From: Rhizobium rhizogenes NBRC 13257
GTDB taxonomy: Bacteria; Pseudomonadota; Alphaproteobacteria; Rhizobiales; Rhizobiaceae
Direction of reading: 5' to 3'
Assembly (NCBI RefSeq): GCF_000696095.1
Contig: NZ_BAYX01000006.1
Coordinates: 1 to 64,000, forward strand
DNA: 64,000 bases
Every line of letters starts with the position of its first letter. Position 1 is the first letter of the stretch. Of this stretch, positions 17,068 through 26,165 are shown one piece after another. The notes under the pieces were generated by a model, which made no database searches, was not told the DNA's origin, and saw only the letters and a program-made list of their open reading frames with translations. The translations under genes and the position numbers were made by a program.

Positions 17068-18306
17068 TCAGTAGAGCAATCGAGCTCGTATCGTTCCCGG
17101 GATCTGGCGAAGCGCATCCAGTATGTCATCGGCTGTCTGGCCGACGCCTTCGGCTTCAATGACCACGTAGCCCGTGTCGCCGTGCGTCTGCAGGAACTCA
17201 CCGACGATATTAAGTGCGCGGGATGAAAAAATCGCATTCAGGCTGTTTAGCATGCCAGGGCGATTCTCATGAACATGGATGAAACGCGTGCCGTTTGGAC
17301 GTGGCGGCAGTTGAACCTGGGGAAAATTGACGGCGCCCAGCGTCGATCCGACGTCGGAATATTCCACCAGCTTCCTGGAGACTTCCCCTCCGATGCGCTC
17401 CTGCGCTTCTTCCGTCGAGCCGCCAATATGCGGCGTCAGAATGACATTGTCCAAACCCTGGAGCGGCGTTTCGAAACGCTCGTTGTTTGATGCCGGCTCC
17501 CTGGGGAACACGTCCACAGCCGCGCCCGCGAGATGTCCTTCTTTCAAAACCTTCGCAAGCGCTTCGAGATCCACCACGGTCCCGCGGGAGTTATTGATGA
17601 AAAGCGCTCCCTTTTTCATTCTGCGCAGTTCGGTCTCGGTTATCATGTTCTGCGTTGAGCTGGTTTCGGGAACATGCATCGTCACGAAATCCGAGATTTC
17701 GAGAAGCTCGCCAAGCGTGGCCATCGATTCTGAATTGCCGTGGCGAAGCTTGTCCGAAGGATCGAAATAGCGCACGTTCATGCCCATGCTTTCCGAAAGA
17801 ACGCTAAGCTGCGAACCGATGTTGCCGTAGCCCACGATACCAAGCGTTTTTCCGCGCACCTCACGACTGCCGACGGCGGATTTGTCCCATCCGCCCTCAT
17901 GAGCAGACGCCGAACGCGGGAAAATCCGCCGGGTCAGCATTATGATCTCACCGATCACAAGCTCGGCGACCGAGCGGGTGTTCGAATAGGGAGCGTTGAA
18001 TACGGGGATGCCGCGTCGGCGGGCCGCATCCAGGTCGACCTGATTTGTCCCCACGGAAAAACAACCGACGGCAATAAGCTTTTTGGCGGAGCTAAAAATT
18101 TCCTCCGTCAGCTGGGTGCGTGAGCGAATTCCGACAATATGCGCCTCGGCTATGAGACTTTTGAGATCCTTGTCATCCAGAGCCTTCGGCAGATGGGTCA
18201 CATTGACGTAGCCGGATGACGTAAAGTAGTCCACGGCGCTCTGGCTGATGCCTTCAAGCAGAAGGACGGAAATCCGCTCGCGCGGGAGAGAAAGTTGTCG
18301 GGTCAT
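17068..18306 (-). CDS. serA: D-3-phosphoglycerate dehydrogenase
   Basis: 412 residues, the length of the E. coli-type SerA. It has a substrate-binding domain, an NAD domain with GIVGYGNIGSQLS (about residue 160) and the following acidic strand FDPSD, the catalytic residues in NNSRGTVVD, the later EPASN, and LTPHIGGST (catalytic histidine), then a C-terminal ACT domain (about 340-412; FIHVHENRPGMLNSLNAIF) for serine feedback. It commits 3-phosphoglycerate to serine synthesis. ATG 18306 is chosen; an upstream start at 18366 would add a non-homologous tail. Part of its sequence is duplicated as a relic at 15103. Confidence 0.93.
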   Translation of the reverse strand: MTRQLSLPRERISVLLLEGISQSAVDYFTSSGYVNVTHLPKALDDKDLKSLIAEAHIVGIRSRTQLTEEIFSSAKKLIAVGCFSVGTNQVDLDAARRRGIPVFNAPYSNTRSVAELVIGEIIMLTRRIFPRSASAHEGGWDKSAVGSREVRGKTLGIVGYGNIGSQLSVLSESMGMNVRYFDPSDKLRHGNSESMATLGELLEISDFVTMHVPETSSTQNMITETELRRMKKGALFINNSRGTVVDLEALAKVLKEGHLAGAAVDVFPREPASNNERFETPLQGLDNVILTPHIGGSTEEAQERIGGEVSRKLVEYSDVGSTLGAVNFPQVQLPPRPNGTRFIHVHENRPGMLNSLNAIFSSRALNIVGEFLQTHGDTGYVVIEAEGVGQTADDILDALRQIPGTIRARLLY

Positions 18307-18742
18307 TGAATTGCTTTCGATTCTCGAATTCGACGAAGCTGGGGTCTCTTGTCGGCCATAGAGCACGCAGATATGGCAAATTGTTTAGCGACCATCCAAC
18401 GGATAGTGCAAGAGCAAACTCCACTCTGGCGGCAGACAGGGAGATATCAGTCCGTTCAATCGCCCCCAAAGGATCCACCGTGAGCAACATTGATATTGCC
18501 GGGCGTCGAGCATCGCTCACACAAAGGCTTGAACAATCGGCCCGCATCATCGCCCGTGCCCTATTGCCATTAAGTTTGGGATGCCGATCGAAGTTTTATT
18601 CTCAAAATGGCTAAGATCTGCGGGAATCGGAGTGGCGCATGTCTTGCCGGACATATCCGCGGCTTGTGAACGGCCATGCTTTTTTTCATATAGAAATCGG
18701 AATTTCACACAAAGTAATGGGCAAGTCGGGGATGAGTTGGAA

Positions 18743-19768
18743 ATGGATTTCCCCATAGTCCTCGACGGTTTGGATTGGCTCTCCAGGCTATGCAAGGATG
18801 GAAATCCGAAGGCCATCACGGCCCGATCGCAAGCCGGCACCGTAGCCGTAGTCGTTCACCGCCACGGATGCGTTGTGGATTTCGAAACACCGGCAGGCCG
18901 CCGCACATCGGACATGCTGGCCCGCGAAGACCTGCGAGACCTCCTTGCTTCCCTTGACCGACAGATGCCTGTTCTTTTGAGGCTTGCGCCTGATCGATAT
19001 TTGAAACGCCCGTTATCCGACAGGGTTCTTCCTTATGGCCGGGCTCGCGCCATGGCTCTGATCGATATCGAGGAAGCTCTGCCGTTTCTGCGCAACGATT
19101 CCTGCGTGCTTTTGCCTGGGGATCTGCGTGGAGGCGGGACCAGCTATGCTGTGGTCCGCAAATCCATTTTCGATCCGATCATCGCAGCGATTGGCGAGGC
19201 CGGCCTTGCGGTGTCGGGAATTGCCCTGGACACAGAAGGTGAGCCTGAGTTCGTCAGCAAGGCGAGCCTCAAGTCCATGTACACCCTCCCTCGGCGGGTC
19301 AGGCTTCGCAGGCAGCTGTCGCGCAGCGTGCTTGGAGCCGCTGTCATTTTGTCGGTGGCAACATTCGCGCACGCCTATCTGCGAAACGTCTCGGCGATTT
19401 CGCGTCTAGCGGAGATCACGGATAGCAAACAGACGCAGGCATTGGCCGTCCGGAAAAAACTGGAAAGGCAACAACTGGAACAGAAGCTGTTGCAAGCGGC
19501 GCGCGCGGGCAAGGCTGAATCCACTCCGGTTACGATGATCTGGGAGGAGCTGACACGGATCCTTCCCGATTCAACATGGCTTACGGATATGTCGATCCGG
19601 AACGGTCAAGTCACGATCACCGGGTTTTCCAATTCAGCAGCAGACCTGATAGCGATCCTTGGTGCATCTCCTCTGCTGTCAAATCCCAGTTTCGCATCTC
19701 AGGTCCTGAGAGCCCCCGGGCAAGAGGGGGAACGATTTTCGATCCAGATGCGAATAGCGATGCGATGA
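18743..19768 (+). CDS. gspL: Type II secretion GspL-like protein (PilN-type assembly platform)
   Basis: About 341 residues: a cytoplasmic actin-like region (residues 1-190), one membrane helix near residues 200-222 (LGAAVILSVATFAHAYL), a coiled stretch (KKLERQQLEQKLLQ) and a small periplasmic ferredoxin-like domain with LTRILPDSTWLTDMSI and VTITGFSNSAADLIAILG, the PilN/GspL signature. GspL links the GspE ATPase to the inner-membrane platform. The start is uncertain: ATG 18743 follows a purine-rich site, while the frame opens at 18581 in AT-rich sequence that reads poorly as protein. First gene of the forward gsp operon; its stop overlaps gspM. Confidence 0.75.
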   Translation: MDFPIVLDGLDWLSRLCKDGNPKAITARSQAGTVAVVVHRHGCVVDFETPAGRRTSDMLAREDLRDLLASLDRQMPVLLRLAPDRYLKRPLSDRVLPYGRARAMALIDIEEALPFLRNDSCVLLPGDLRGGGTSYAVVRKSIFDPIIAAIGEAGLAVSGIALDTEGEPEFVSKASLKSMYTLPRRVRLRRQLSRSVLGAAVILSVATFAHAYLRNVSAISRLAEITDSKQTQALAVRKKLERQQLEQKLLQAARAGKAESTPVTMIWEELTRILPDSTWLTDMSIRNGQVTITGFSNSAADLIAILGASPLLSNPSFASQVLRAPGQEGERFSIQMRIAMR

Positions 19769-20370
19769 CCGGATTGTTGATCACCGTCATGAACCTGCCG
19801 ATCATGGCGCAGCGTATAATCGCCATTTCGGCATTGGCGCTCGGTATCACCCTGACATTGGCGACAGCCTGGGCCGCCGTTGCAATCATCAATCAACAAA
19901 ACGATGAAATCACCGAGGCCAGGCATGCCCTGGCCCGCTTTGACCAATTGATCGCCTTGGGCGGGACGCTCTCCAAGGAACCTGCCACAACGAATGCCTC
20001 TCAGGAGTTTCTCGCCGGCGCGACGGAGCCAGTCATTCAGGCCGAACTGCAGAACAAGCTCAATTCGCTCGCCGGCACCGCCGGCGCAACTGTGGTGTCG
20101 GTCGGTGGTCTACCGACCCTCGAAAAGAACAAGGTCAGATATGTCGGCGTTCGTGCAAGCCTGCAGGGCCGCCTGGCTGCCATCCACGCCATCCTTCTCC
20201 AACTGGAAACAGGAAAGCCCTACATTATTGTCCCGGAATTGATCGTGAACGCAACAAGCGCGGCAAGTGGCGGGCGATTGGCGGAACCGATCGAGCTCAG
20301 CGTGCAACTATCATTTTTCAGTCCGCTCAATCCCGCCGAAACAGTGGCGCTCGAGGGAGCAAAGCCGTGA
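19765..20370 (+). CDS. gspM: Type II secretion GspM-like inner-membrane protein
   Basis: 201 residues, N-terminal membrane helix (residues about 15-40; IIAISALALGITLTLATAWAA split over the line) and a periplasmic domain of the GspM/PilO ferredoxin-like kind: LNSLAGTAGATVVSVGGLP, then IHAILLQLETGKPYIIV. It partners GspL. The ATG overlaps the gspL stop (ATGA), and the gene ends in a GTGA overlap with the next gene, so translation is coupled. The longer open frame from 19576 is only a read-through of gspL in another frame. Confidence 0.8.
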   Translation: MTGLLITVMNLPIMAQRIIAISALALGITLTLATAWAAVAIINQQNDEITEARHALARFDQLIALGGTLSKEPATTNASQEFLAGATEPVIQAELQNKLNSLAGTAGATVVSVGGLPTLEKNKVRYVGVRASLQGRLAAIHAILLQLETGKPYIIVPELIVNATSAASGGRLAEPIELSVQLSFFSPLNPAETVALEGAKP

Positions 20371-20918
20371 TCAGATTGTCGGCCCGCAAATTGCTCTGGG
20401 CGCTCCTTTCCTTGATCATTGTCTCGCTCCTGGCTCTTAATATCAGCCTTTTCCGCAGCGATGTCGACATTACAGCGCTTGCCTCCAACGCCTCCGTTCC
20501 AGTGGCGATGGATAGCACTGCGGTCGCCGGAGACGTCATCCTTCCCAATGGCCCGGCATTCTCGCAGACGCTCTCAAGACCCTTGTTCAGCCCGACGCGA
20601 CGGGAGTTCGTTGTGCAAGAAAAGCCGGTCCAACAGCAGGACACAGCCTCCGTCGACAAGGGTGCGGCCATCATCACCCGCCCGGCAATCGCATTTCAGG
20701 GCACGCGTACCATCGAAGGAGAGCGCCGTGCACTGGTGCGCGTCGAGGGGAGCCAAGCCGCCGAATGGCTCCCCATAGGAAGCAAGATTGCCGGCTGGAC
20801 GATCACTAAAATCGACGTAGGTAGTTTGATACTCGCGCAGAAGGGCGAAACGATTTCCTATGATCTGTTCGCGGCGGGCGGGAGCGGGCAGACCGCGACC
20901 GGTGAGGTCGAAGAATGA
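20367..20918 (+). CDS. Type II secretion GspC/GspN-like protein with HR domain
   Basis: 183 residues: one N-terminal membrane helix (about 8-28), a linker carrying LSRPLFSPTRREF, and a small periplasmic beta-domain (about 105-172; AIAFQGTRTIEGERRALVRV, then WLPIGSKIAGWTITKIDVGS). This resembles the homology region (HR) of GspC, which docks on the secretin, but the PDZ or coiled-coil end of classical GspC is missing. No other gspC candidate exists here, so it probably fills that role (inference). Start is GTG 20367 with GAGGGAG upstream, overlapping gspM. Confidence 0.7.
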   Translation: MIRLSARKLLWALLSLIIVSLLALNISLFRSDVDITALASNASVPVAMDSTAVAGDVILPNGPAFSQTLSRPLFSPTRREFVVQEKPVQQQDTASVDKGAAIITRPAIAFQGTRTIEGERRALVRVEGSQAAEWLPIGSKIAGWTITKIDVGSLILAQKGETISYDLFAAGGSGQTATGEVEE

Positions 20919-21817
20919 ACGGCGCGGACAGCGATCATCCACAATCGGGCTTTGCGCTGGTTGCGGTGCTCGGACTGGTGCTTGTCGCATCGGCCATCCT
21001 TGTTCCGTTCTCGATATCAGCCCGGCTGCGGGCTCTGACTGCTGAAAACGCATTGCGCTCCTTTCGCTATTCGCGGATCGAGAAGACGCTTTCCCTCCAT
21101 GTTGCTGGGCAGCTCGCCACGCGGCGCAAACATGGCGATATCGACATACCCCAGGCGGATGGCATGTCGCGTTGCGATCTCGGCGAATACTCCATCACCT
21201 TGGGAGTGCAGGATCACGCTGGCCTGATCGACCTCAATAAAGCGGGAATTCCCCTTCTGAACATCGGATTCCAGGCTCTGGGCTTTTCCGAGGAAAACGC
21301 GTCGACGCTTGCACTGGCAACGGACAATTACAGACGTCCGGATCGGCGAGCCGAGCGGGAGCTTCCCGCCGAACTCGTCGGCGAAACCGGTTACAAACAT
21401 GCTGCATTCGAGGATGTGATCGAGTTGCAGGATCTTGTCGCTTTGCAGTCGGTATCGCCTGCCGCCATCGCGAATGTCTTTACCGTGCAGACTGGCAGCC
21501 GAACGCTTTCAAGCAAGGCTGTTTCCGATGCTATCAACCGCGTTCTGGAATCGCGGGCGTCCGGATCGTTGCCTCTGAGCGTATCAACGGCCAAGCCACC
21601 CGCCGTGACCATTTTCGTGCGGCTCTTCCGCAACCAGAAACTGGAAGCCAGTTCAGCTACGGTGTTTGATCTCGCCGGCGACGGCTTCGCTTATGTTGCC
21701 TCGATCCCCACTGTTCCCGAGGAAGCGGAAACGACGGCCTATTTCGGCCGGGATCTGCCATGTGGAGACTTCATTGCCGAACCAATGCTGACGGCAGCCG
21801 CGGATGCGCTCAAATGA
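20915..21817 (+). CDS. gspK: Type II secretion minor pseudopilin GspK
   Basis: 300 residues, by far the largest pseudopilin. The prepilin peptidase site is in SGFALVAVLGLVLVASAIL: cleavage after the glycine, with a hydrophobic helix lacking the usual glutamate at position +5, as expected for GspK. The following GLIDLNKAGIPLLN segment and the large alpha domain are typical. With GspI and GspJ it caps the pseudopilus tip. Overlaps its upstream and downstream neighbours by ATGA. Confidence 0.88.
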   Translation: MNGADSDHPQSGFALVAVLGLVLVASAILVPFSISARLRALTAENALRSFRYSRIEKTLSLHVAGQLATRRKHGDIDIPQADGMSRCDLGEYSITLGVQDHAGLIDLNKAGIPLLNIGFQALGFSEENASTLALATDNYRRPDRRAERELPAELVGETGYKHAAFEDVIELQDLVALQSVSPAAIANVFTVQTGSRTLSSKAVSDAINRVLESRASGSLPLSVSTAKPPAVTIFVRLFRNQKLEASSATVFDLAGDGFAYVASIPTVPEEAETTAYFGRDLPCGDFIAEPMLTAAADALK

Positions 21818-23430
21818 CAAAGGGACACATGACTCCGGAAGCTTTTCTGAGCGCATTGGAGGCGGCGGGGCACCTCACGTCCGAAGCCGTGCAGCGTGCG
21901 CTTTCCGTCCAGGCCGCGACGAGCCATCCCGTCGATATCGTTATGCGCGAGCTGGCATTCATGCCGGATGCACAGCTTGCGGAAGCCATGGCGCTCTTCT
22001 GTCAATGCGATTGCTGCGCCGTCATTGCGGGCGTCGACGAAGAGTTGCTTGAGCGCATCGGAACAGTCTTTGCGCAGGCGCATGCGATCATACCTTGCCA
22101 GAGGCAGGGCGACAGTCTCAGGCTGATCGTTGCGGACCCGTTTGCATTCTCGACCATTGGGGCTGTTTCCTATCTCGCCGATCTTCCCGCTACCATCAGC
22201 GTCGCTCCACGCTTGCTGATCGACGAATTTTTTCGAGAACGGGCCAAAGGCCAAAATTCATCCGAGGCCACGGATTTCCACGATAGCGCCGAAGCGGAGG
22301 ATGTGGACCGTCTGCTGGATATTGCCCGCGAGGCGCCGACCGTGAAGTTCGTTTCACGCATCCTGCAGCGGGCGGTGGATGAAAAGGCAACGGATATACA
22401 CATCGAGCCGCTTGAGGACTCGATCAGGATTCGCCTGAGAAGAGACGGTCTGCTCGACACGCTGGAAATCGTGCCAAAGTTTAACGCGGCGGCGGTGACG
22501 AGCCGCATCAAGATCCTGTCCCGCTTGAACATTTCCGAACGCCGGCTGCCACAAGACGGCCGCCTTAGAGCCTCGATCAGAGGACAGGAAGTGGACTTTC
22601 GTGTTTCGGTGATGCCAAGCATCCACGGCGAAACGATTGTGCTGCGCATCCTTGACCGCTCCAATATCCGGCTGGATCTGGCGGCTCTCGGTTATCAACC
22701 CGAAAGCATGGCGACCATCGCGAGGATCGTGCGACGGCCGAACGGGATCATGCTCCTGACGGGTCCGACGGGCTCGGGCAAGACGACAACGCTCTATTCC
22801 ATCCTCAGCGACATCAATGATGCCAAATCGAAGATCTTCACGGTGGAGGATCCCGTCGAGTACCGGCTTGCGGGAGTAACGCAGTTGCAGGTGGAACCAT
22901 CCATCGGTTTGACCTTTGCCACGGCGCTTCGTTCGGTCCTGCGTCAGGATCCGGACATTATTCTCCTTGGTGAAATCAGAGATCCCGAGACGGCGAGGAT
23001 TGCCGTGCAGGCAGCGCTGACCGGACACCTCGTCCTCTCGACACTGCACACGAACAGCGCGGCCGGCGCCATCAATCGGCTGCGCGAAATGGGTGTCGAG
23101 AGCTATCTGCTGGCCGCGACGCTCCGGGGCATCATTGGTCAGCGCCTCCTGAGAAAGGCATGCCCGGATTGTTCGAGCCATCCGGCGGGCATCCGCTGCG
23201 AGACCTGCAATGGCGCCGGCTATTCCGGCCGGCGTGCGGTCTACGAAATACTGGAAGTCACGGAACCGATACGCGAAGCGATCGGCCGGGATCTGATCCA
23301 GAGCGAAATCGAAAATCTGGCGATCAAGGAAGGGATGCGTCCGCTGGCGCAACAGGCAAGTGAACTGGTTGCAGCAGGCATGACCACCATCGCTGAAGTC
23401 TCGCGCGTCGTCGATCTGCAAGGAGAGTGA
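21814..23430 (+). CDS. gspE: Type II secretion ATPase GspE
   Basis: 538 residues. An N-terminal MshEN-like region (1-150) precedes the ATPase core: DIHIEPLEDSIRIRLRRDG (N2 domain), Walker A GPTGSGKTTTLYS near residue 316, Asp box TVEDPVEY, Walker B DIILLGEIRDPETA and His box TGHLVLSTLHTNSA. The zinc module is short but complete, CPDC then CETC. The enzyme powers pseudopilus assembly from the cytoplasmic face. ATG 21814 overlaps gspK by ATGA; the frame opens earlier only inside gspK. Confidence 0.95.
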   Translation: MTKGHMTPEAFLSALEAAGHLTSEAVQRALSVQAATSHPVDIVMRELAFMPDAQLAEAMALFCQCDCCAVIAGVDEELLERIGTVFAQAHAIIPCQRQGDSLRLIVADPFAFSTIGAVSYLADLPATISVAPRLLIDEFFRERAKGQNSSEATDFHDSAEAEDVDRLLDIAREAPTVKFVSRILQRAVDEKATDIHIEPLEDSIRIRLRRDGLLDTLEIVPKFNAAAVTSRIKILSRLNISERRLPQDGRLRASIRGQEVDFRVSVMPSIHGETIVLRILDRSNIRLDLAALGYQPESMATIARIVRRPNGIMLLTGPTGSGKTTTLYSILSDINDAKSKIFTVEDPVEYRLAGVTQLQVEPSIGLTFATALRSVLRQDPDIILLGEIRDPETARIAVQAALTGHLVLSTLHTNSAAGAINRLREMGVESYLLAATLRGIIGQRLLRKACPDCSSHPAGIRCETCNGAGYSGRRAVYEILEVTEPIREAIGRDLIQSEIENLAIKEGMRPLAQQASELVAAGMTTIAEVSRVVDLQGE

Positions 23431-23432
23431 GA

Positions 23433-24644
23433 TTGCCCAATTTCTCCTATGTCGGTTTCTCGAAGGACGGCACCAGGAAGTGCGGCATGCTGGAGGCGTT
23501 GAGCGAAGCCGAGGCGCGCCTGCGGCTGCGAGCCGATGGTCTGAAGGTTCTCGAACTCTCAGAGGCGCGCCAACCACGATCCAGAATAGCTTTTCCTGTC
23601 GCGCGCATATTGCCTGCAAAAGCAAATTTGCAACGATTTTTTGCCGATATCGCTATGCTGATGGATGCTGGGCTCGGCCTGGACCGGGCTTTGAAGGCCG
23701 TTGCAGCAGATCAGGGCAACAACGCCAACTGCATGCTCGCAAAGGAGCTGACTGAGCGGCTTGCCAGCGGCAAGGCCCCATCGGAAGCGTTCCGGACCAT
23801 TGGAGGTGCGGGTCAAGACATCGCGGCTTTGATCGCGAGTGGCGAGCAGACCGGGAAGCTTCCCGTCATTTTTGGGGTCATCGCAAACAACCTGGAGCGA
23901 CAGCGCGCGCAACGAAGCCAGATTGCAGAGGCCATCGCTTATCCGGCCTTCCTCATTCTGATGATGTGCGCCGCATTGTTGATCGTGACATTTTTCCTCG
24001 TCCCGGCAATCCTTCCCATATTCGAGGGAGCCGGTCGGCCGGCGCCGTTGATGATCAGATCTCTCGATGTCCTGAGGGGGCCGCTGGTGAATTGGGGGCC
24101 GGTATTGGCGCTCATGCCCCTGCTGATGGGTCTCGTCGCGCTGCGAAGCACCCGGCGAGCACGGTTGAAGGCTTTCGTCTCCAACGCAGCCATTTCACTG
24201 CCGCTGATCGGCACCTTCATCCGAAAGCAGGGTCTCGCGCGCTACCTCCACAGTCTGGCGCTACTGCTTGGAAATGGCGTCGACATGCCGAAGGCTTTGG
24301 CTTTCGCCGCGGCAACCTGCCCGATTGCGGCCTATTCCACGCCGTTGGAGACCGTCCGCGAGCGTGTATTGAGCGGCTCGCGGCTACCGGACGTGCTCGG
24401 GGAGGCTGCGATATTTCCCTCCGCGATCGTATCGCTCGTCGCAATCGGAGATGAGGTCAACACTCTTTCAACCGTTCTGCTCCGCTCCGCGGAGCTGTTG
24501 GAGGGAGAGGCTTTCCGCTCCCAGGACCGGCTTCTAGCACTGATGACGCCGGTCATAACCATTGCCATGGGTTTCCTCATCGGCGGTCTGGTTATTTCGG
24601 TCATGAGTGCGCTTCTCGGTATCAACGATCTGAGTTTGCAATGA
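23433..24644 (+). CDS. gspF: Type II secretion inner-membrane platform protein GspF
   Basis: About 403 residues with two T2SSF domains (about 70-190 and 270-395) and three or four membrane helices (for example ILMMCAALLIVTFFLVPAILP). Motif FFADIAMLMDAGLGLDRAL is typical. Start choice is of interest: GTG 23427 sits one base after AAGGAG, too close to use well, while TTG 23433 has ideal 7-nt spacing and gives MPNFSYVGF, the usual GspF N-terminus. I therefore prefer the TTG. It overlaps gspH by ATGA. Confidence 0.92.
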   Translation: MPNFSYVGFSKDGTRKCGMLEALSEAEARLRLRADGLKVLELSEARQPRSRIAFPVARILPAKANLQRFFADIAMLMDAGLGLDRALKAVAADQGNNANCMLAKELTERLASGKAPSEAFRTIGGAGQDIAALIASGEQTGKLPVIFGVIANNLERQRAQRSQIAEAIAYPAFLILMMCAALLIVTFFLVPAILPIFEGAGRPAPLMIRSLDVLRGPLVNWGPVLALMPLLMGLVALRSTRRARLKAFVSNAAISLPLIGTFIRKQGLARYLHSLALLLGNGVDMPKALAFAAATCPIAAYSTPLETVRERVLSGSRLPDVLGEAAIFPSAIVSLVAIGDEVNTLSTVLLRSAELLEGEAFRSQDRLLALMTPVITIAMGFLIGGLVISVMSALLGINDLSLQ

Positions 24645-25126
24645 GCGTGGTGAGACCGCGAGCCGATGGGTACGAAGCCGGCTTTTCGCTTGTCGAATTG
24701 CTTGTCGTGCTCGCAATCATCTCGGTCACCGCTGCGATTGCCTTTTCCTCGTTTCCGGGAAGGCGGATGGCCGCGTCTCCGCAGAGCGTGATCCGCGATG
24801 CGGGTCATCTTGCCCAAATGATCCGAATGGAGGCGATCAATCGCCGTAGGGAACTTGCTCTGCAAGTCGACGTTCAGGCAAAAACAATTGCCGACGCCGA
24901 TGGCAGGCGGCGTATCTTCATCCCGGCATCGGCGACTGTCGACGTTGTGACGGGTCGGGAGTTGACCCGGTCGCAAAGCCAGGCCTCGATTGTTTTCTTC
25001 CCCGACGGCACATCGTCCGGAGGCGCCATCTCTCTCTCTAGCGACGGCTCTCCGACGATGACACTTCGAATTCCGTGGCTGACGGGCATCTCAACGATCA
25101 TGTCGGGGAGTGATGATGGCCGCTGA
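24641..25126 (+). CDS. gspH: Type II secretion pseudopilin GspH-like
   Basis: 161 residues, prepilin-type N-terminus EAGFSLVELLVVLAIISVTA with cleavage after the glycine and glutamate at +5. A beta-rich body follows (RRIFIPASATVDVV, IVFFPDGTSSGGAISL), matching GspH, the first minor pseudopilin. The C-terminus overlaps gspI by 11 bp. Confidence 0.85.
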   Translation: MSVVRPRADGYEAGFSLVELLVVLAIISVTAAIAFSSFPGRRMAASPQSVIRDAGHLAQMIRMEAINRRRELALQVDVQAKTIADADGRRRIFIPASATVDVVTGRELTRSQSQASIVFFPDGTSSGGAISLSSDGSPTMTLRIPWLTGISTIMSGSDDGR

Positions 25127-25490
25127 TCCCGCCGCGCACGGAGAGGAAGGCTTTTCGCTGATCGAGGTTCTCTGTGCCTTCGTGATCCTGTCGATCTCGG
25201 CGGCAATCGTTCTGCAGACGGTGCAACTGGCGACGAAGAGCTCGGCTATGGCGGAAGAAAAGATGACGATCCTGACCATCGTGCCGAAAATCGAACTCGC
25301 GATCACGACAGCCGAGGGAGGAGGCGGTTCTTCACCGCGGGGCGAAACAGATGGCCTTCACTGGGAGATTGAGCCCGTACCCTTTGCCGAGGAGCAGGAT
25401 GACGAGGGGATGGCGCGCTTGCGCGTGTTTCTTCCCGGTGGCGAGCGCCACTACGATTTTTTGATCAATTACCACCCGAGATCGCCGTGA
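25116..25490 (+). CDS. gspI: Type II secretion pseudopilin GspI-like
   Basis: 124 residues. EEGFSLIEVLCAFVILSISA is a prepilin signal with glutamate at +5; LEV/IEVL followed by AFVIL is characteristic of GspI. GTG 25110 and ATG 25113 are also in frame; ATG 25116 has GGGAG at 5 nt. GspI nucleates the tip complex with GspJ and GspK. Overlaps gspJ by GTGA. Confidence 0.82.
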   Translation: MAADPAAHGEEGFSLIEVLCAFVILSISAAIVLQTVQLATKSSAMAEEKMTILTIVPKIELAITTAEGGGGSSPRGETDGLHWEIEPVPFAEEQDDEGMARLRVFLPGGERHYDFLINYHPRSP

Positions 25491-26143
25491 AGATGCCCCC
25501 GCTTGATGCTGCCCGGATCGATCGCCAGCGGGGTGAAGATGGTTTCACCTTGATTGAGGTCCTCGTGACATTGGCCCTGGTTGCGGCATTATCGATGATC
25601 ATCCTGGCCATGGTCAGCCAGTTTCGCGCAATCACGATGGCGCGGGAAAGGAATGACGCGATTATCGAAGTGGAGGCTCTGGCCGGATTTGTCGAAGAGG
25701 CCGTTCGCGATGCGCGCCCCTTTCCCTTGATACAGGACGGTCCGCAACGGCACCCGATGATGATAGGAGGCCCGGACAGGCTTGCCTTCGTTGCGGTCAG
25801 CCGTATCGGCAGCCGGCAATATGGTCTCAGGGACGTGAGCATCTTTCTCGAGCGCGGCGCCGACCGGCAGAATGATAGCCGGCTAATACAGTCGCTTCGC
25901 CCGCGCAGGTCCGGCGAGCAAATTCAGACAGAGGCCGTCGAACTGGCGCGGATAGACGAACTCCAGTTTCGATATTGGACACAGGGCGATGCGTCGCAGG
26001 CTCCGGCCGGCGGCGCATGGCGCAGCGAATGGACCCAGACAGATAGATTGCCTGCCTCCGTCGGCATCACGGTTTCAATCACGCGTTCGGGACATAAGGT
26101 CTCCGCCGAAAGGATCCTTCATCTGTCCGCCGTGCCGGAATAA
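25487..26143 (+). CDS. gspJ: Type II secretion pseudopilin GspJ-like
   Basis: 218 residues. GEDGFTLIEVLVTLALVAAL is the prepilin signal; the body carries RDARPFPLIQDGPQ, and SAERILHLS near the end. Start GTG 25487 overlaps the gspI stop; an ATG lies 6 nt downstream. Last gene of the forward gsp operon, ending 22 bp from the convergent gspG with no visible terminator between them. Confidence 0.82.
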   Translation: MKMPPLDAARIDRQRGEDGFTLIEVLVTLALVAALSMIILAMVSQFRAITMARERNDAIIEVEALAGFVEEAVRDARPFPLIQDGPQRHPMMIGGPDRLAFVAVSRIGSRQYGLRDVSIFLERGADRQNDSRLIQSLRPRRSGEQIQTEAVELARIDELQFRYWTQGDASQAPAGGAWRSEWTQTDRLPASVGITVSITRSGHKVSAERILHLSAVPE

Positions 26144-26165
26144 GGCTAGAGCTGGTCTGGCGCGC

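Noticed and set aside
18480..18614. Short frame starting GTG with AAAGGA upstream (MSNIDIAGRRASLTQRLEQS...)
   Set aside because: Good start signal but only 44 codons, no family recognised and it runs into AT-rich sequence before gspL; could be a gene remnant but not supportable.
22354..23625. 423-codon minus-strand open frame
   Set aside because: Antisense of gspE; GspE motifs on the other strand are complete.
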